In this document: in pieces, positions 51,279-59,036 of the stretch
How positions within the stretch are numbered: the first letter of the stretch is position 1
How the letters are laid out: each line of letters begins with the position of its first letter
Source of the DNA: Thiomargarita sp.
GTDB lineage: Bacteria > Pseudomonadota > Gammaproteobacteria > Beggiatoales > Beggiatoaceae
Length of the DNA: 59,036 bases
Reading direction: 5' to 3'
Assembly: GCA_020720115.1 (NCBI GenBank)
Contig: DYPD01000005.1
Location: 1-59,036, forward strand
Notes under the pieces: model-generated
Database searches by the model: none
What the model was told of the DNA's origin: nothing
The model's input: the letters and a program-made list of their open reading frames with translations, nothing else
Translations under genes and position numbers: made by a program

Positions 51279-54200
51279 ATGACCCGCTACCCGCTGCACT
51301 CGCTTCTGTTTTTCATGGTTCTGTTGCTCGCTCATACGTCTGTGCCAGCCGCTTTTGATTCCGCCACTTTTAACAAGGCAGACAAGCCTTTAGAAGTGGT
51401 GAATGTTAAGCCATCCGGTGAGGATGTCTATGCTGGGCGGGAAATTGTTTTCCAATTTAATCAGCCCGTTGTGCCCGTAGGACGCATGGAACGCACAGCA
51501 GCAGAAATTCCGGTGCAGATAACGCCGGCATTGGACTGTCAATGGCGCTGGCTGAACACTTCAGCTCTGTCTTGCCAGTTAAGCGACAGCACGCGCCTTA
51601 AGCTCGCCACCCATTACCAAATTCAAATGCAGCCGGGCATTACCACTGAAGACGGCAAAACCCTGGTAAAACCCCTAGAGCATGGGTTTACAACTCAGTA
51701 TCCCAAAGTCTCTTACCAAAGTTTTGATACCTGGACTGCGCCCGGTAAACCACAGATACGCGTGAGTTTTAACCAGCGTGTGCAGCGAGCCTCGGTCACG
51801 CAAGCCTTATATTTCTTAATTGGGGAACGCCGTTATCCCGTGCAAGTGATCGCCGATAAAGAAGCGCAAGCGGAAGATGATCCTGACGCGGAATACAACC
51901 CAGAAGAAACAGAAGCAGAGCAAGCGCCAGCAGCAGCAAAATCATCAGATTTTCGTAACGCTTGGATAATTGAGCCGCTGAATCTCTTGCCGGAAGATGC
52001 TGAGGTATCCTTGAATGTGCAGCCTGGCTTAGTCGCCGAAGAGGGCGCAGAAAAAGGCGTAGAAAATCGCCTGTTAGTGAACTTTGCCAGCTTTCCTGAA
52101 TTTAGGCTTCTGGGGATAAAATGCACCAACAACGATGAGCAGAGCGTGTCTTATTTGCCTTCGTTAGCGCCTGTACCCGCCTTGAATAAACGCTGTAACC
52201 CTTTGCGTAGCGTAGGCTTAGAGTTTTCCTCGCCAGTGCCGGTAGATATATTGAAAGATCACTTAAAACTGGCGCCTGATTTAGCCGGTGGGCGCAAAGA
52301 TTATGATCCCTGGGAACGTCTGTATCGTGCTGATTTGCTTGATCAACCTCACCAGCGCGGCAATACCTACACTGTTTGGCTGCCGGAATATCTGCGGGCT
52401 TGGCAGAATTATCAGTTGTTTATGCCCACTAAAATCGAAGATGCGTTCGGACGCCGCCTGCCTTTACCCGTGCAAATGCGCTTTGCCACTAACCATCGCC
52501 TGCCGGATTACAGCTTTGAACACAACACTGCGGTGCTGGAATCAGGCGTAGATAGCCAAGTGCCTATCGTTGTCACCAATCTTGAGCGATTGAACCTGAA
52601 TTACCATCTGCTGACCGCCAGTTCTGTGCAGAATAATTTGTTTGGTAACCAACCTTTAGCCAAAGTCATTGATATTGCCTACCGCACACCGCTGGATATT
52701 CGCGCCCTGATTCCAGGTGCTTCCGGCGTGGTACAGGGCACGTTTTCAACCACGCCAGAAGTGCGCCGTGACTGGTCAGATTATTGGTTTTTCACACAAG
52801 TCACGCCGTTTCATGTGGAAGCCAAAGCCGGCTATCACAATACGCTGGTGTGGATGACGGATTTTGCCACTGGGCAACCCGTAGCAGACGCCAATGTGCA
52901 GGTGTACAAAGGGGTTTATGGAGAATTTCCAGCGCAGCCCGAAGTGCTTGCCAGCGCCCGCACCAATGCGGATGGGATAGCGATCTTGCCAGGTTTGAGC
53001 GCGCTTGATCCTGATTTGCGTCTGCAAACCTATAACCGAGACGATCCGCGCTTATTCCTGTATGCCAATAAGCAAGAGGCCATTGCGCTAATGGCGTTGG
53101 ATGAGAATTTTGCAGTAGATATGTACAGTTTGAGCGACGATTATTCGGTATACGGTTATTCGCGTAAAAAATACGGGCATATCCACACTTGGGGCACTAC
53201 GGCGCAGGGTGTGTACAAAGTGGGCGACACAGTGCAGTTTAAGCTGCTGGTGCGTGACCAAAGTAATACTGCTTTCAGTGCGCCGCCCCGCGAAGGCTAC
53301 AAGCTTACCGTGACAGACCCGATGGGTAAAAGCGTGTATGAAGTCGAAAACCTAACGCTTTCAGAATTTGGCGGTTATGCTGGCGAATTTAGCCTCGCTG
53401 ACAGCGCCGCTGTAGGTTGGTATAACTTTGAATTAACTGCAAGTTTTACCGAAGATTCCTGGCAGCCGCTGCGCGTGCTAGTGAGTGATTTCACGCCTTC
53501 GCCTTTCCGTGTGCGTAATAGCTTGAATGGCGAATTGTTCAAAGCCAACGATACCCTGAAAATCGAAACCACAGCCAATCTGCACGCGGGTGGTCCTTAC
53601 GCAGACGCACCCAGCGCTTTAAATGTGTTGCTGGATTGGCAAACACTGCCAGTAGCTGAGCCTGCCTTAAAAGGCTTTTACTTTGATACTTGTTTGAGTG
53701 AAGACAGCTACGATTGCTCCTCCACCAGTTCTTTGCACAGCGTTGAAGGACAAGTAGACAAACAGGGCGTCTGGCACAGCGAATTTGTGCTGACTGATAT
53801 GTCGCCCGTGGTGTATGGCAAATTGATGGTAGAAAGCACAGTGCGCGATGATCGCGGCAAAGATGTCGCCAGCCGCACCAGTGCGCAATATCTAGCACGC
53901 GACCGCTTCGTCGGCTTGCGCCAAACCACTTGGGTGCTGGCAGAAGACGAACCCGCCACAGTGAATCTGATCGTCGTAGACGAACACGGCAAACCCGCTG
54001 CTGGCACAGACATCCACACCCGCATTGAATACCGCGCCACCAAAGCCGCACGGGTTAAGGGCGCGGGCAATGCCTACCTCACCCAATACACGCACGAATG
54101 GGAAGAACGCGCCCAATGCGATAACAGCTCCACCGCCGCGCCGCTGGATTGTCAATTTACCCCCGCCGATCCTGGTTTGTACCGCCTCACCGCACAGATC

Positions 54201-57137
54201 AAAGACACCCAAGGGCGTGAACACTTTAGCCGCATTGACCAATGGGTTTCTGGCAAAGGACAAGTGGTATGGGAAATGGCAGACAACAACGGACTGGATG
54301 TACAGCCAGAAGCCACCAACTACAAAGTTGGCGACAAAGCCCGTTTTCTGGTGAAAAACCCCTACCCAGGCAGCAAGGCGCTGATTACTGTCGAGCGTTT
54401 TGGCGTCATGGATCACTGGGTTGAAACCTTTGACGAAAGCTTGAAAATCCTAGAAATTCCGATCAAAAGCGATTATCTGCCAGGCTTCTACCTGTCTGTT
54501 ATGGTAATGTCGCCACGAGTAGACAAACCCATTGAAAATCAAGTGGATTTAGGCAAACCCGCGTTTCGTATGGGGTATGTCAAAATCGCCGTTGAAGACC
54601 CTTACAAAGAACTGCAAGTCACAGTAAAACCACAAAAAGAAGTCTATCGTCCACGGGATAAAGTCACGGTAGATTTACAGGCAACCGCCCGTTACGCCGA
54701 GCTAAAAAGCCAGCCAGTGGAAATCGCTGTAGCAGTGCTAGACGAATCCGTGTTCGACCTGATTGCCCAAGGGCGCAGCTATTTTGATCCTTACACGGGT
54801 TTTTACAGCCTGGATGAACTGGATGTGAAAAACTTCAATTTACTGCTGAAACTGGTCGGACGGCAGAAATTTGAGAAAAAAGGCGCAAATCCAGGCGGCG
54901 ACGGCGCAGCCAGCAATTTAAGTATGCGTTCCCTGTTCAAATTCGTCAGCTATTGGAATCCGTCCGTCAAAACTGATGCCGAGGGCAAAGCGCAAATTCA
55001 ATTTGATGCGCCAGATAACCTCACTGGCTGGCGCGTGCTGGCAATGGCAGTCACGCCAGAAGACCTGATGGGCTTAGGTGATGCGAATTTCAAAGTCAAC
55101 CAACCCATCGAATTGCGTCCAGTGCTGCCCAACCAATTAACCGTAGGCGATCAAGTACAAGTTGGTTTCAGTGTCATGAACCGCACCGACAAACCGCAAA
55201 AAATCGCCGTGCATATCAATGCCCTGCAAAACAGCGGCGACCGCCAAGAAACGGTAGAAACACTCGATGCGCCGCCGTATGAACGCAAAACCGTGTGGCT
55301 GCCCCTGACCGCGCAAATTGACGGGCAAATTCAGTTGACTGCACGGGCAGAAGGCGAAGATTTTAGCGACGCTTTACAACAAAGCCTAACCGTGTACAAA
55401 CGCCGCTCACTCAACACCAGCGCCACCTATGGCACCACAGTTCTACCGCAAGTCACTGAACGCATTGCCTTTCCCGCCGACATTCACGCAGACAGTGGCG
55501 GCATTAGCCTAACCACTGCACCCAGCATCATTGCCAACGTAGACGGCGCTTTTGAATACATGCGCGATTACCCCTATGCCTGTTGGGAGCAAAAACTCAG
55601 CAAAGGCGTCATGGCTTCACATTACAACAACTTACGCGCCTGGTTGCCCGATAGTCTCATATGGAAAGAAGCCGACCAACTGCCGCTCAACACCCTGCAA
55701 CTGGCAGCCGAATACCAAGCCCCCAACGGCGGCATGGCATTCTATGTACCGCAAAACGAGCGCGTCAGCCCCTACTTAAGCGCCTACACCGCCCTGGCGT
55801 TTAGCTGGCTACGCGACAGCGGGTTGGCAGTGCCAGAAAAAGTCGAAAACCACTTGCACGAGTATCTCAATGAACTGCTACGCAAAGACCTGCTGCCAGA
55901 TTTCTACACCAAAGGCATGGCATCCAGCGTCCGCGCTGTCGCCCTCGCTGCGCTGTCCAAACAAGGCAAAGTCACGCTGGCAGACATCCAACGCTACCAG
56001 CCGCATGTACCAGAAATGAGCCTGTTTGGCAAAGCCCAATTCCTGACCGCAGCGATCAACGTCAAAGGCACAGAAAAAATTCGCCAACAAGTGGTTGACA
56101 AAATATTAGCCCAATCCGTTGAAAGCGGTGGCAAAATCACCTTCAACGAAGTGCTAGATGACAGCTACACGCGCATCCTCGCCACCCCCTTACGCGACAA
56201 CTGCGCTGTACTCAGCAGCCTAACCCAATTTGAAGAAAGCGGACAAACCGTCAGCAGCGGCTTACCTTTCAAACTGGTACGCAGCATCATCGCCGCACGC
56301 AAGAGCCGAACCTATTGGGAAAACACCCAAGAAAACATGTTCTGCATGAACGCCCTGATTGACTACGCACGAGTATACGAAAACGTCGCCCCCGACATGC
56401 AAGTCAAAGTCTGGTTCACCCCCGACGGCGCAACAACTGCCGAAGCCTTGGGAGAAACCAAATTCAGCGACGTGCGCAACCCACCGGTTGTCTTCAAGCG
56501 CGACATGACCTCAACTGATCCAGGCAAATCCGCCAGCATCAAACTAGAAAAACAAGGCGACGGACGCCTCTACTACGGTCTACACATGAAATACGCGCCC
56601 AAACTCGACAATGCCGAAGCCATCAACGCCGGCATGGTCATCAAACGCGAATACCATGTAGAGCGCAACGGCACTTGGCAACTGCTCGATCTCAGCGGCA
56701 AAACCCCGCAATCGCTCAAAACCGGCGAACTGGTGCGCGTAGACCTCTACCTCTCGCTACCCACCGCCCGCAACTTCGTCGTCGTAGACGACCCCGTCCC
56801 TGGCGGACTCGAACCCGTCAACCGCGATCTCGCCACCAGCTCCCAGGTCGCCGCCGACAAAGCCAAATCCGACTACGCTGGCGGCTCACTCTGGTTTGAT
56901 CATTCTGACTGGCAAGAATACGGCTTTAGCTTCTGGAGTTTCTACCACACAGAACTGCGTCACCACGCCGCGATTTTCTACTCAGACTACCTACCTGCCG
57001 GCAACTACCACCTCAGCTACGTTGCCCAAGCCATTGCCCCCGGCAAATTCAGCATCATGCCCACACATGCTGAAGAAATGTACGAACCCGATGTCTATGG
57101 CAAAGGCTTACCCGGCGTCCTAGAGGTAGTGCGCTAA
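51279..57137 (+). CDS. Bacterial alpha-2-macroglobulin (YfhM-like)
   Basis: The 1952-aa product starts at ATG 51279 after AAGGAG; the longer frame begins 66 bases earlier without a binding site. A signal peptide (cleaved near SVPAA) lacks a lipobox Cys, so the protein should be soluble in the periplasm. Many beta-sandwich MG domains follow. The A2M family region is clear: SLFKFVSYWNPSVKTDAEGK and DNLTGWRVLAMAVTPED. The thioester motif YACWEQKLSKG (Cys 1435, C-x-E-Q) begins the helical TED domain (to about 1720). It should trap invading proteases covalently. It is larger than E. coli YfhM (about 1650 aa). No pbpC partner is adjacent. Confidence 0.93.
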   Translation: MTRYPLHSLLFFMVLLLAHTSVPAAFDSATFNKADKPLEVVNVKPSGEDVYAGREIVFQFNQPVVPVGRMERTAAEIPVQITPALDCQWRWLNTSALSCQLSDSTRLKLATHYQIQMQPGITTEDGKTLVKPLEHGFTTQYPKVSYQSFDTWTAPGKPQIRVSFNQRVQRASVTQALYFLIGERRYPVQVIADKEAQAEDDPDAEYNPEETEAEQAPAAAKSSDFRNAWIIEPLNLLPEDAEVSLNVQPGLVAEEGAEKGVENRLLVNFASFPEFRLLGIKCTNNDEQSVSYLPSLAPVPALNKRCNPLRSVGLEFSSPVPVDILKDHLKLAPDLAGGRKDYDPWERLYRADLLDQPHQRGNTYTVWLPEYLRAWQNYQLFMPTKIEDAFGRRLPLPVQMRFATNHRLPDYSFEHNTAVLESGVDSQVPIVVTNLERLNLNYHLLTASSVQNNLFGNQPLAKVIDIAYRTPLDIRALIPGASGVVQGTFSTTPEVRRDWSDYWFFTQVTPFHVEAKAGYHNTLVWMTDFATGQPVADANVQVYKGVYGEFPAQPEVLASARTNADGIAILPGLSALDPDLRLQTYNRDDPRLFLYANKQEAIALMALDENFAVDMYSLSDDYSVYGYSRKKYGHIHTWGTTAQGVYKVGDTVQFKLLVRDQSNTAFSAPPREGYKLTVTDPMGKSVYEVENLTLSEFGGYAGEFSLADSAAVGWYNFELTASFTEDSWQPLRVLVSDFTPSPFRVRNSLNGELFKANDTLKIETTANLHAGGPYADAPSALNVLLDWQTLPVAEPALKGFYFDTCLSEDSYDCSSTSSLHSVEGQVDKQGVWHSEFVLTDMSPVVYGKLMVESTVRDDRGKDVASRTSAQYLARDRFVGLRQTTWVLAEDEPATVNLIVVDEHGKPAAGTDIHTRIEYRATKAARVKGAGNAYLTQYTHEWEERAQCDNSSTAAPLDCQFTPADPGLYRLTAQIKDTQGREHFSRIDQWVSGKGQVVWEMADNNGLDVQPEATNYKVGDKARFLVKNPYPGSKALITVERFGVMDHWVETFDESLKILEIPIKSDYLPGFYLSVMVMSPRVDKPIENQVDLGKPAFRMGYVKIAVEDPYKELQVTVKPQKEVYRPRDKVTVDLQATARYAELKSQPVEIAVAVLDESVFDLIAQGRSYFDPYTGFYSLDELDVKNFNLLLKLVGRQKFEKKGANPGGDGAASNLSMRSLFKFVSYWNPSVKTDAEGKAQIQFDAPDNLTGWRVLAMAVTPEDLMGLGDANFKVNQPIELRPVLPNQLTVGDQVQVGFSVMNRTDKPQKIAVHINALQNSGDRQETVETLDAPPYERKTVWLPLTAQIDGQIQLTARAEGEDFSDALQQSLTVYKRRSLNTSATYGTTVLPQVTERIAFPADIHADSGGISLTTAPSIIANVDGAFEYMRDYPYACWEQKLSKGVMASHYNNLRAWLPDSLIWKEADQLPLNTLQLAAEYQAPNGGMAFYVPQNERVSPYLSAYTALAFSWLRDSGLAVPEKVENHLHEYLNELLRKDLLPDFYTKGMASSVRAVALAALSKQGKVTLADIQRYQPHVPEMSLFGKAQFLTAAINVKGTEKIRQQVVDKILAQSVESGGKITFNEVLDDSYTRILATPLRDNCAVLSSLTQFEESGQTVSSGLPFKLVRSIIAARKSRTYWENTQENMFCMNALIDYARVYENVAPDMQVKVWFTPDGATTAEALGETKFSDVRNPPVVFKRDMTSTDPGKSASIKLEKQGDGRLYYGLHMKYAPKLDNAEAINAGMVIKREYHVERNGTWQLLDLSGKTPQSLKTGELVRVDLYLSLPTARNFVVVDDPVPGGLEPVNRDLATSSQVAADKAKSDYAGGSLWFDHSDWQEYGFSFWSFYHTELRHHAAIFYSDYLPAGNYHLSYVAQAIAPGKFSIMPTHAEEMYEPDVYGKGLPGVLEVVR

Positions 57138-57139
57138 GC

Positions 57140-57176
57140 AAAAACTGCCAAGCCTCCAGGCTTAGCAGTTTGCTTA
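57140..57176 (+). terminator. Hairpin terminator of macroglobulin gene
   Basis: GCAAAAACTGC-C-AAGCCT pairs with AGGCTT-A-GCAGTTTGC, a long stem with one bulge around a CC loop. It is followed by TTATT. The T-run is short. Confidence 0.65.
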
Positions 57177-57209
57177 TTCTGCGCCCTGAGCTTGTCGAAG
57201 GGCGCAGAA
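57177..57209. repeat. REP-like palindrome with 11-bp stem
   Basis: TTCTGCGCCCT (57177-57187) and AGGGCGCAGAA (57199-57209) pair perfectly around the loop GAGCTTGTCGA. The loop is the core of the element found at 14029 and inside the transposase relic, while the arms differ. 57210-57497 holds nothing recognisable and is A+T rich. Confidence 0.85.
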
Positions 57210-57497
57210 AATCAAGCACTTGCATGTTAAAAATATATTGTTACCTACTGATACTCATACCCACCAGAAACTGCATTTTTGTTCTATCCAATTTGATACA
57301 AATCATTGTGTTTTAAGCACTGAATCAATATCCCTGAGAGCAGTTTCAGGCAAAGCGCAGTATGTCTAGTACAAACACCATTCCCTATACGCAATAGTTA
57401 CAAGCCAAGCAACTAAGTATTTGCTTGTTTATAGTAGGATTACTCAATAATTATATTTTTATAATTATTAAGCATATGATTTTATATGTCTTTTATT

Positions 57498-58746
57498 TTA
57501 AATATTCAGTAATCCGACTATAGTTTCTTCAATTAACCGCAAACCACCCTTACCCACCACGGCTGCCATTGATTCACGGCTGAGTTTGGCATTCACGCAG
57601 GCAGTGTGCCAGTGTTCAAAGCATGCCCAAAGATGAGTTGGGTTTACTTCTAAAAACTGGTTTAGCTTTCTTTCTAAAAGACGAATTATCTTTCTTTCTA
57701 GTCGTCCTAGAACCAAGCCTACAATTAAACCGAAGAAAAAACCCACTAGGAAAGCAATAGAAACACTGAGGAGCGGAAGGCTAATAGCTAACCATAAAGG
57801 TAAGTCTTTAGCCAATCCATTGCTCAAAAGAAAAATTGCGACTGCGACTGCGACTGCGACTGCGACTGCGCCTGCGACTGCGCCTGCGACTGCGCCTGCG
57901 CCTGCGACTGCGACTCCGAATACGGCTACGAATGCGACTGCGACTGCGAATACGGCTACGAATGCGAATACGGCTACGACTGCGACTGCGACTGCGACTG
58001 CGACTGCGACTGCGACTGCGAATACTAGATAAATATGGAGTTTCTCTACTACCTTCTCAGGCAAATGCAATGTCAAGCAGTTTAAGATGAAGAGTGCTTT
58101 CTTTGCGATGAAATTGAATTTTTTTCGATACAAAGCCAGCTTGGTTAAAAACAAATTCAAATAAAAACCTAGCTTTCTCTGCATCGGTTTCGCTAGATTG
58201 ATATTGATTTGCCCATTCTGCGGCAAACAGCAGACTTTCTTCTTGCTTTACAAGTGTGCTGAGTTTAAGTTTTAACCGATGCGTTAAGGATTCTGCGCTC
58301 AGTCTTTCTACTTCGGGCAGTGCTTTTCTTACCCAAAACTGCGCAAAGATTTTTCCGGCGAGAAATTCCATAAAAGATTTATGCGCAAATTTGAAACTGC
58401 CGTTGCGGCTGACATCGGATTCTAATAAGCCACAGGTGCGCACGTCGGTTTTGATGCCTTCCAGGGCTTTTTCATAGCCTTCTTTGGCTTCTTGCAAGCG
58501 TTGGCGCAAAGGTAAGCGGCTTTTGCCCGCTAACACATCCCCTTGTTGTGACACGCTGTCGGGAATGCTGTTTACCAGTTGCGCGACCAGTTGCCCAAGC
58601 TGTAGATGGTTGATTTGATTGGGCAGTTTATTGACCAGCATGTACACCGCCACGCCTGCCATGAAGTATTCGCGCTCGGCGGGGTTAAGCTGCATGTATT
58701 GCGCGGGTTGCTCTTTGGCGGCTTGGCGTTCTAGGGTGTGACACAT
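57498..58746 (-). pseudogene. STAND/NACHT NTPase C-terminal part, frameshifted
   Basis: Two overlapping minus-strand frames belong together. The first (58746-58057, 229 codons) resembles the region after the NACHT ATPase core: MLVNKLPNQINHLQLGQLVA, then FKFAHKSFMEFLAGKIFAQF, the winged-helix motif typical of NACHT proteins. The second (58226-57498) continues into a membrane region: a Val-Ala stretch of about 60 residues coded by the hexamer array, LPLWLAISLPLLSVSIAFLV and GFFFGLIVGLVLGRLERKI. It ends in a helical tail. The frames differ, so one indel lies between 58060 and 58226. The P-loop NTPase half is missing. Such proteins act in signalling or defence; this copy is broken or misread. Confidence 0.65.
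57838..58026. repeat. Hexanucleotide array (GCGACT-type)
   Basis: About 31 consecutive 6-base units: mostly GCGACT, with GCGCCT, GCGAAT and ACGGCT variants, partly in higher-order alternation. All frames are open on both strands. In the gene frame (minus) it encodes alternating Val/Ala with occasional Phe and Gly, that is, a hydrophobic membrane stretch whose length changes by two residues per unit. Confidence 0.95.
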
Positions 58747-58816
58747 TTGCGGATTTAACCGATGATTAAAATACTATGAATATCTGTACGTTTTGGCATG
58801 GGGAAATCTTGTTGAA

Positions 58817-59008
58817 TTAGCTTTTGAATTGGGTTTCGTTGAAAACGGCGTTTTTGGTGCGTCTAAATAAAGTTCCACCATAGTTTTCTTTAACTTTTTC
58901 TTGAAGATTTTGCATGTCTTGGGTCATTTTATTTGCGCCGCTATTGTTGACAATGACAGCGTATATTTTTTTCCTTTTGCTATATATAGTGAAATTCCTA
59001 TAAATTTG
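58817..59008 (-). pseudogene. Possible ParA-like ATPase C-terminal remnant
   Basis: An open minus-strand frame without an early ATG reads KRKKIYAVIVNNSGANKMTQ, then DMQNLQEKVKENYGGTLFRR and TKNAVFNETQFKS before TAA at 58817. This order (hydrophobic strand, N-N/S, helix, F-G, then a short NAVFNE block) is like the end of ParA-type ATPases. The only ATG (58927) would give 36 aa. It lies just upstream of the truncated NACHT fragment, in decayed DNA. The identification is weak. Confidence 0.3.
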
Positions 59009-59036
59009 TTATGTTTATTTTAAATACTTCACTGAA

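Noticed and set aside
53539-54416. Minus-strand ORFs inside the macroglobulin gene
   Set aside because: They lie wholly inside a conserved gene and have no recognisable domain or ribosome site.
57838-58026. CRISPR array
   Set aside because: Units are 6 bp with no spacers. No cas genes are in the window.
57820-58090. Plus-strand ORFs of Thr-Ala and Arg-Leu repeats
   Set aside because: All frames through a GCGACT hexamer array are open. Only the minus-strand Val/Ala frame connects to coding-like sequence on both sides.
1-59036. tRNA, rRNA, tmRNA or riboswitch genes
   Set aside because: By eye I found no cloverleaf, rRNA segment or known riboswitch core in any gap; a covariance-model scan would be needed to be certain.

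Overview
The window looks like a chromosomal segment of a gammaproteobacterium. Supporting genes are opgG/opgH, tolQ, rlpA, modE, proS, deaD, an FkpA/Mip-type isomerase and a YfhM-like alpha-2-macroglobulin. Base composition is near 50% G+C. Several traits recall large filamentous sulfur oxidisers of the Beggiatoa/Thiotrichales type: short tandem and dispersed repeats in intergenic DNA, PP2C/STAS/hybrid-kinase signalling cassettes of a kind I know from cyanobacteria, a small GTPase with a roadblock protein, and a decayed STAND/NACHT NTPase. The species assignment is an inference; there is no rRNA or tRNA here.

Layout. 1-1.0 kb: heptamer repeat, small ORFs and an IS1-family transposase relic carrying three short palindromic insertions. 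1.2-9.7 kb: secreted lectin-fold protein, PopT (DUF368), TolQ, RlpA, a class V aminotransferase, a DUF945-like protein and the DeaD RNA helicase. 9.8-20.1 kb (minus strand): an ion-antiporter module in the order MrpE-F-G-DUF4040-MrpB-MrpC-MrpD-second MrpD/NuoL-NuoH. This is the order of the membrane half of archaeal MBX/MBS complexes, but no NuoB/C/D/I genes follow. A 3.4 kb island of dispersed repeats, toxin-antitoxin genes (two with in-frame stops) and a frameshifted HEPN-like gene (10.7-14.1 kb) separates NuoH from the rest. 20.2-25.0 kb: a four-gene cassette of receiver-PP2C phosphatase, slr1658-like ATPase/kinase, tandem slr1659 (STAS-like) protein and hybrid histidine kinase. 25.1-28.6 kb: proS, then modA and modE with a ModE operator over the modE promoter. 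28.8-32.3 kb: TnpB fragment, ugd, trpB and a candidate small RNA. 32.6-36.8 kb: opgG, a 160-aa protein that may be the detached N-terminus of OpgH, and opgH. 36.9-40.4 kb (minus): polysaccharide deacetylase, glycosyltransferase, FKBP isomerase and a DUF302 protein. 41.0-47.7 kb: two unknown proteins, a small GTPase, a roadblock protein, a Sco1-like protein, a membrane PP2C phosphatase and two tandem Cys-rich paralogues. 47.7-50.9 kb (minus): a MocA-like nucleotidyltransferase and a PAS-GGDEF-EAL protein. 51.3-57.1 kb: alpha-2-macroglobulin. 57.5-59.0 kb: a broken STAND NTPase whose membrane region is coded by a hexanucleotide array, and a possible ParA-like remnant.

How the genes fit together. 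Much of the window concerns the envelope (PopT, TolQ, RlpA, OpgGH, UDP-glucuronate synthesis, deacetylase/glycosyltransferase, macroglobulin) and regulated surface behaviour (two SpoIIE-type phosphatases, partner-switch proteins, GTPase/roadblock pair, c-di-GMP protein). The parts that most deserve a second look are the MBX-like module lacking its peripheral arm, the partner-switch cassette with a doubled STAS-like protein, the unknown-GTPase-roadblock module, and the repeat elements that have invaded a transposase gene.
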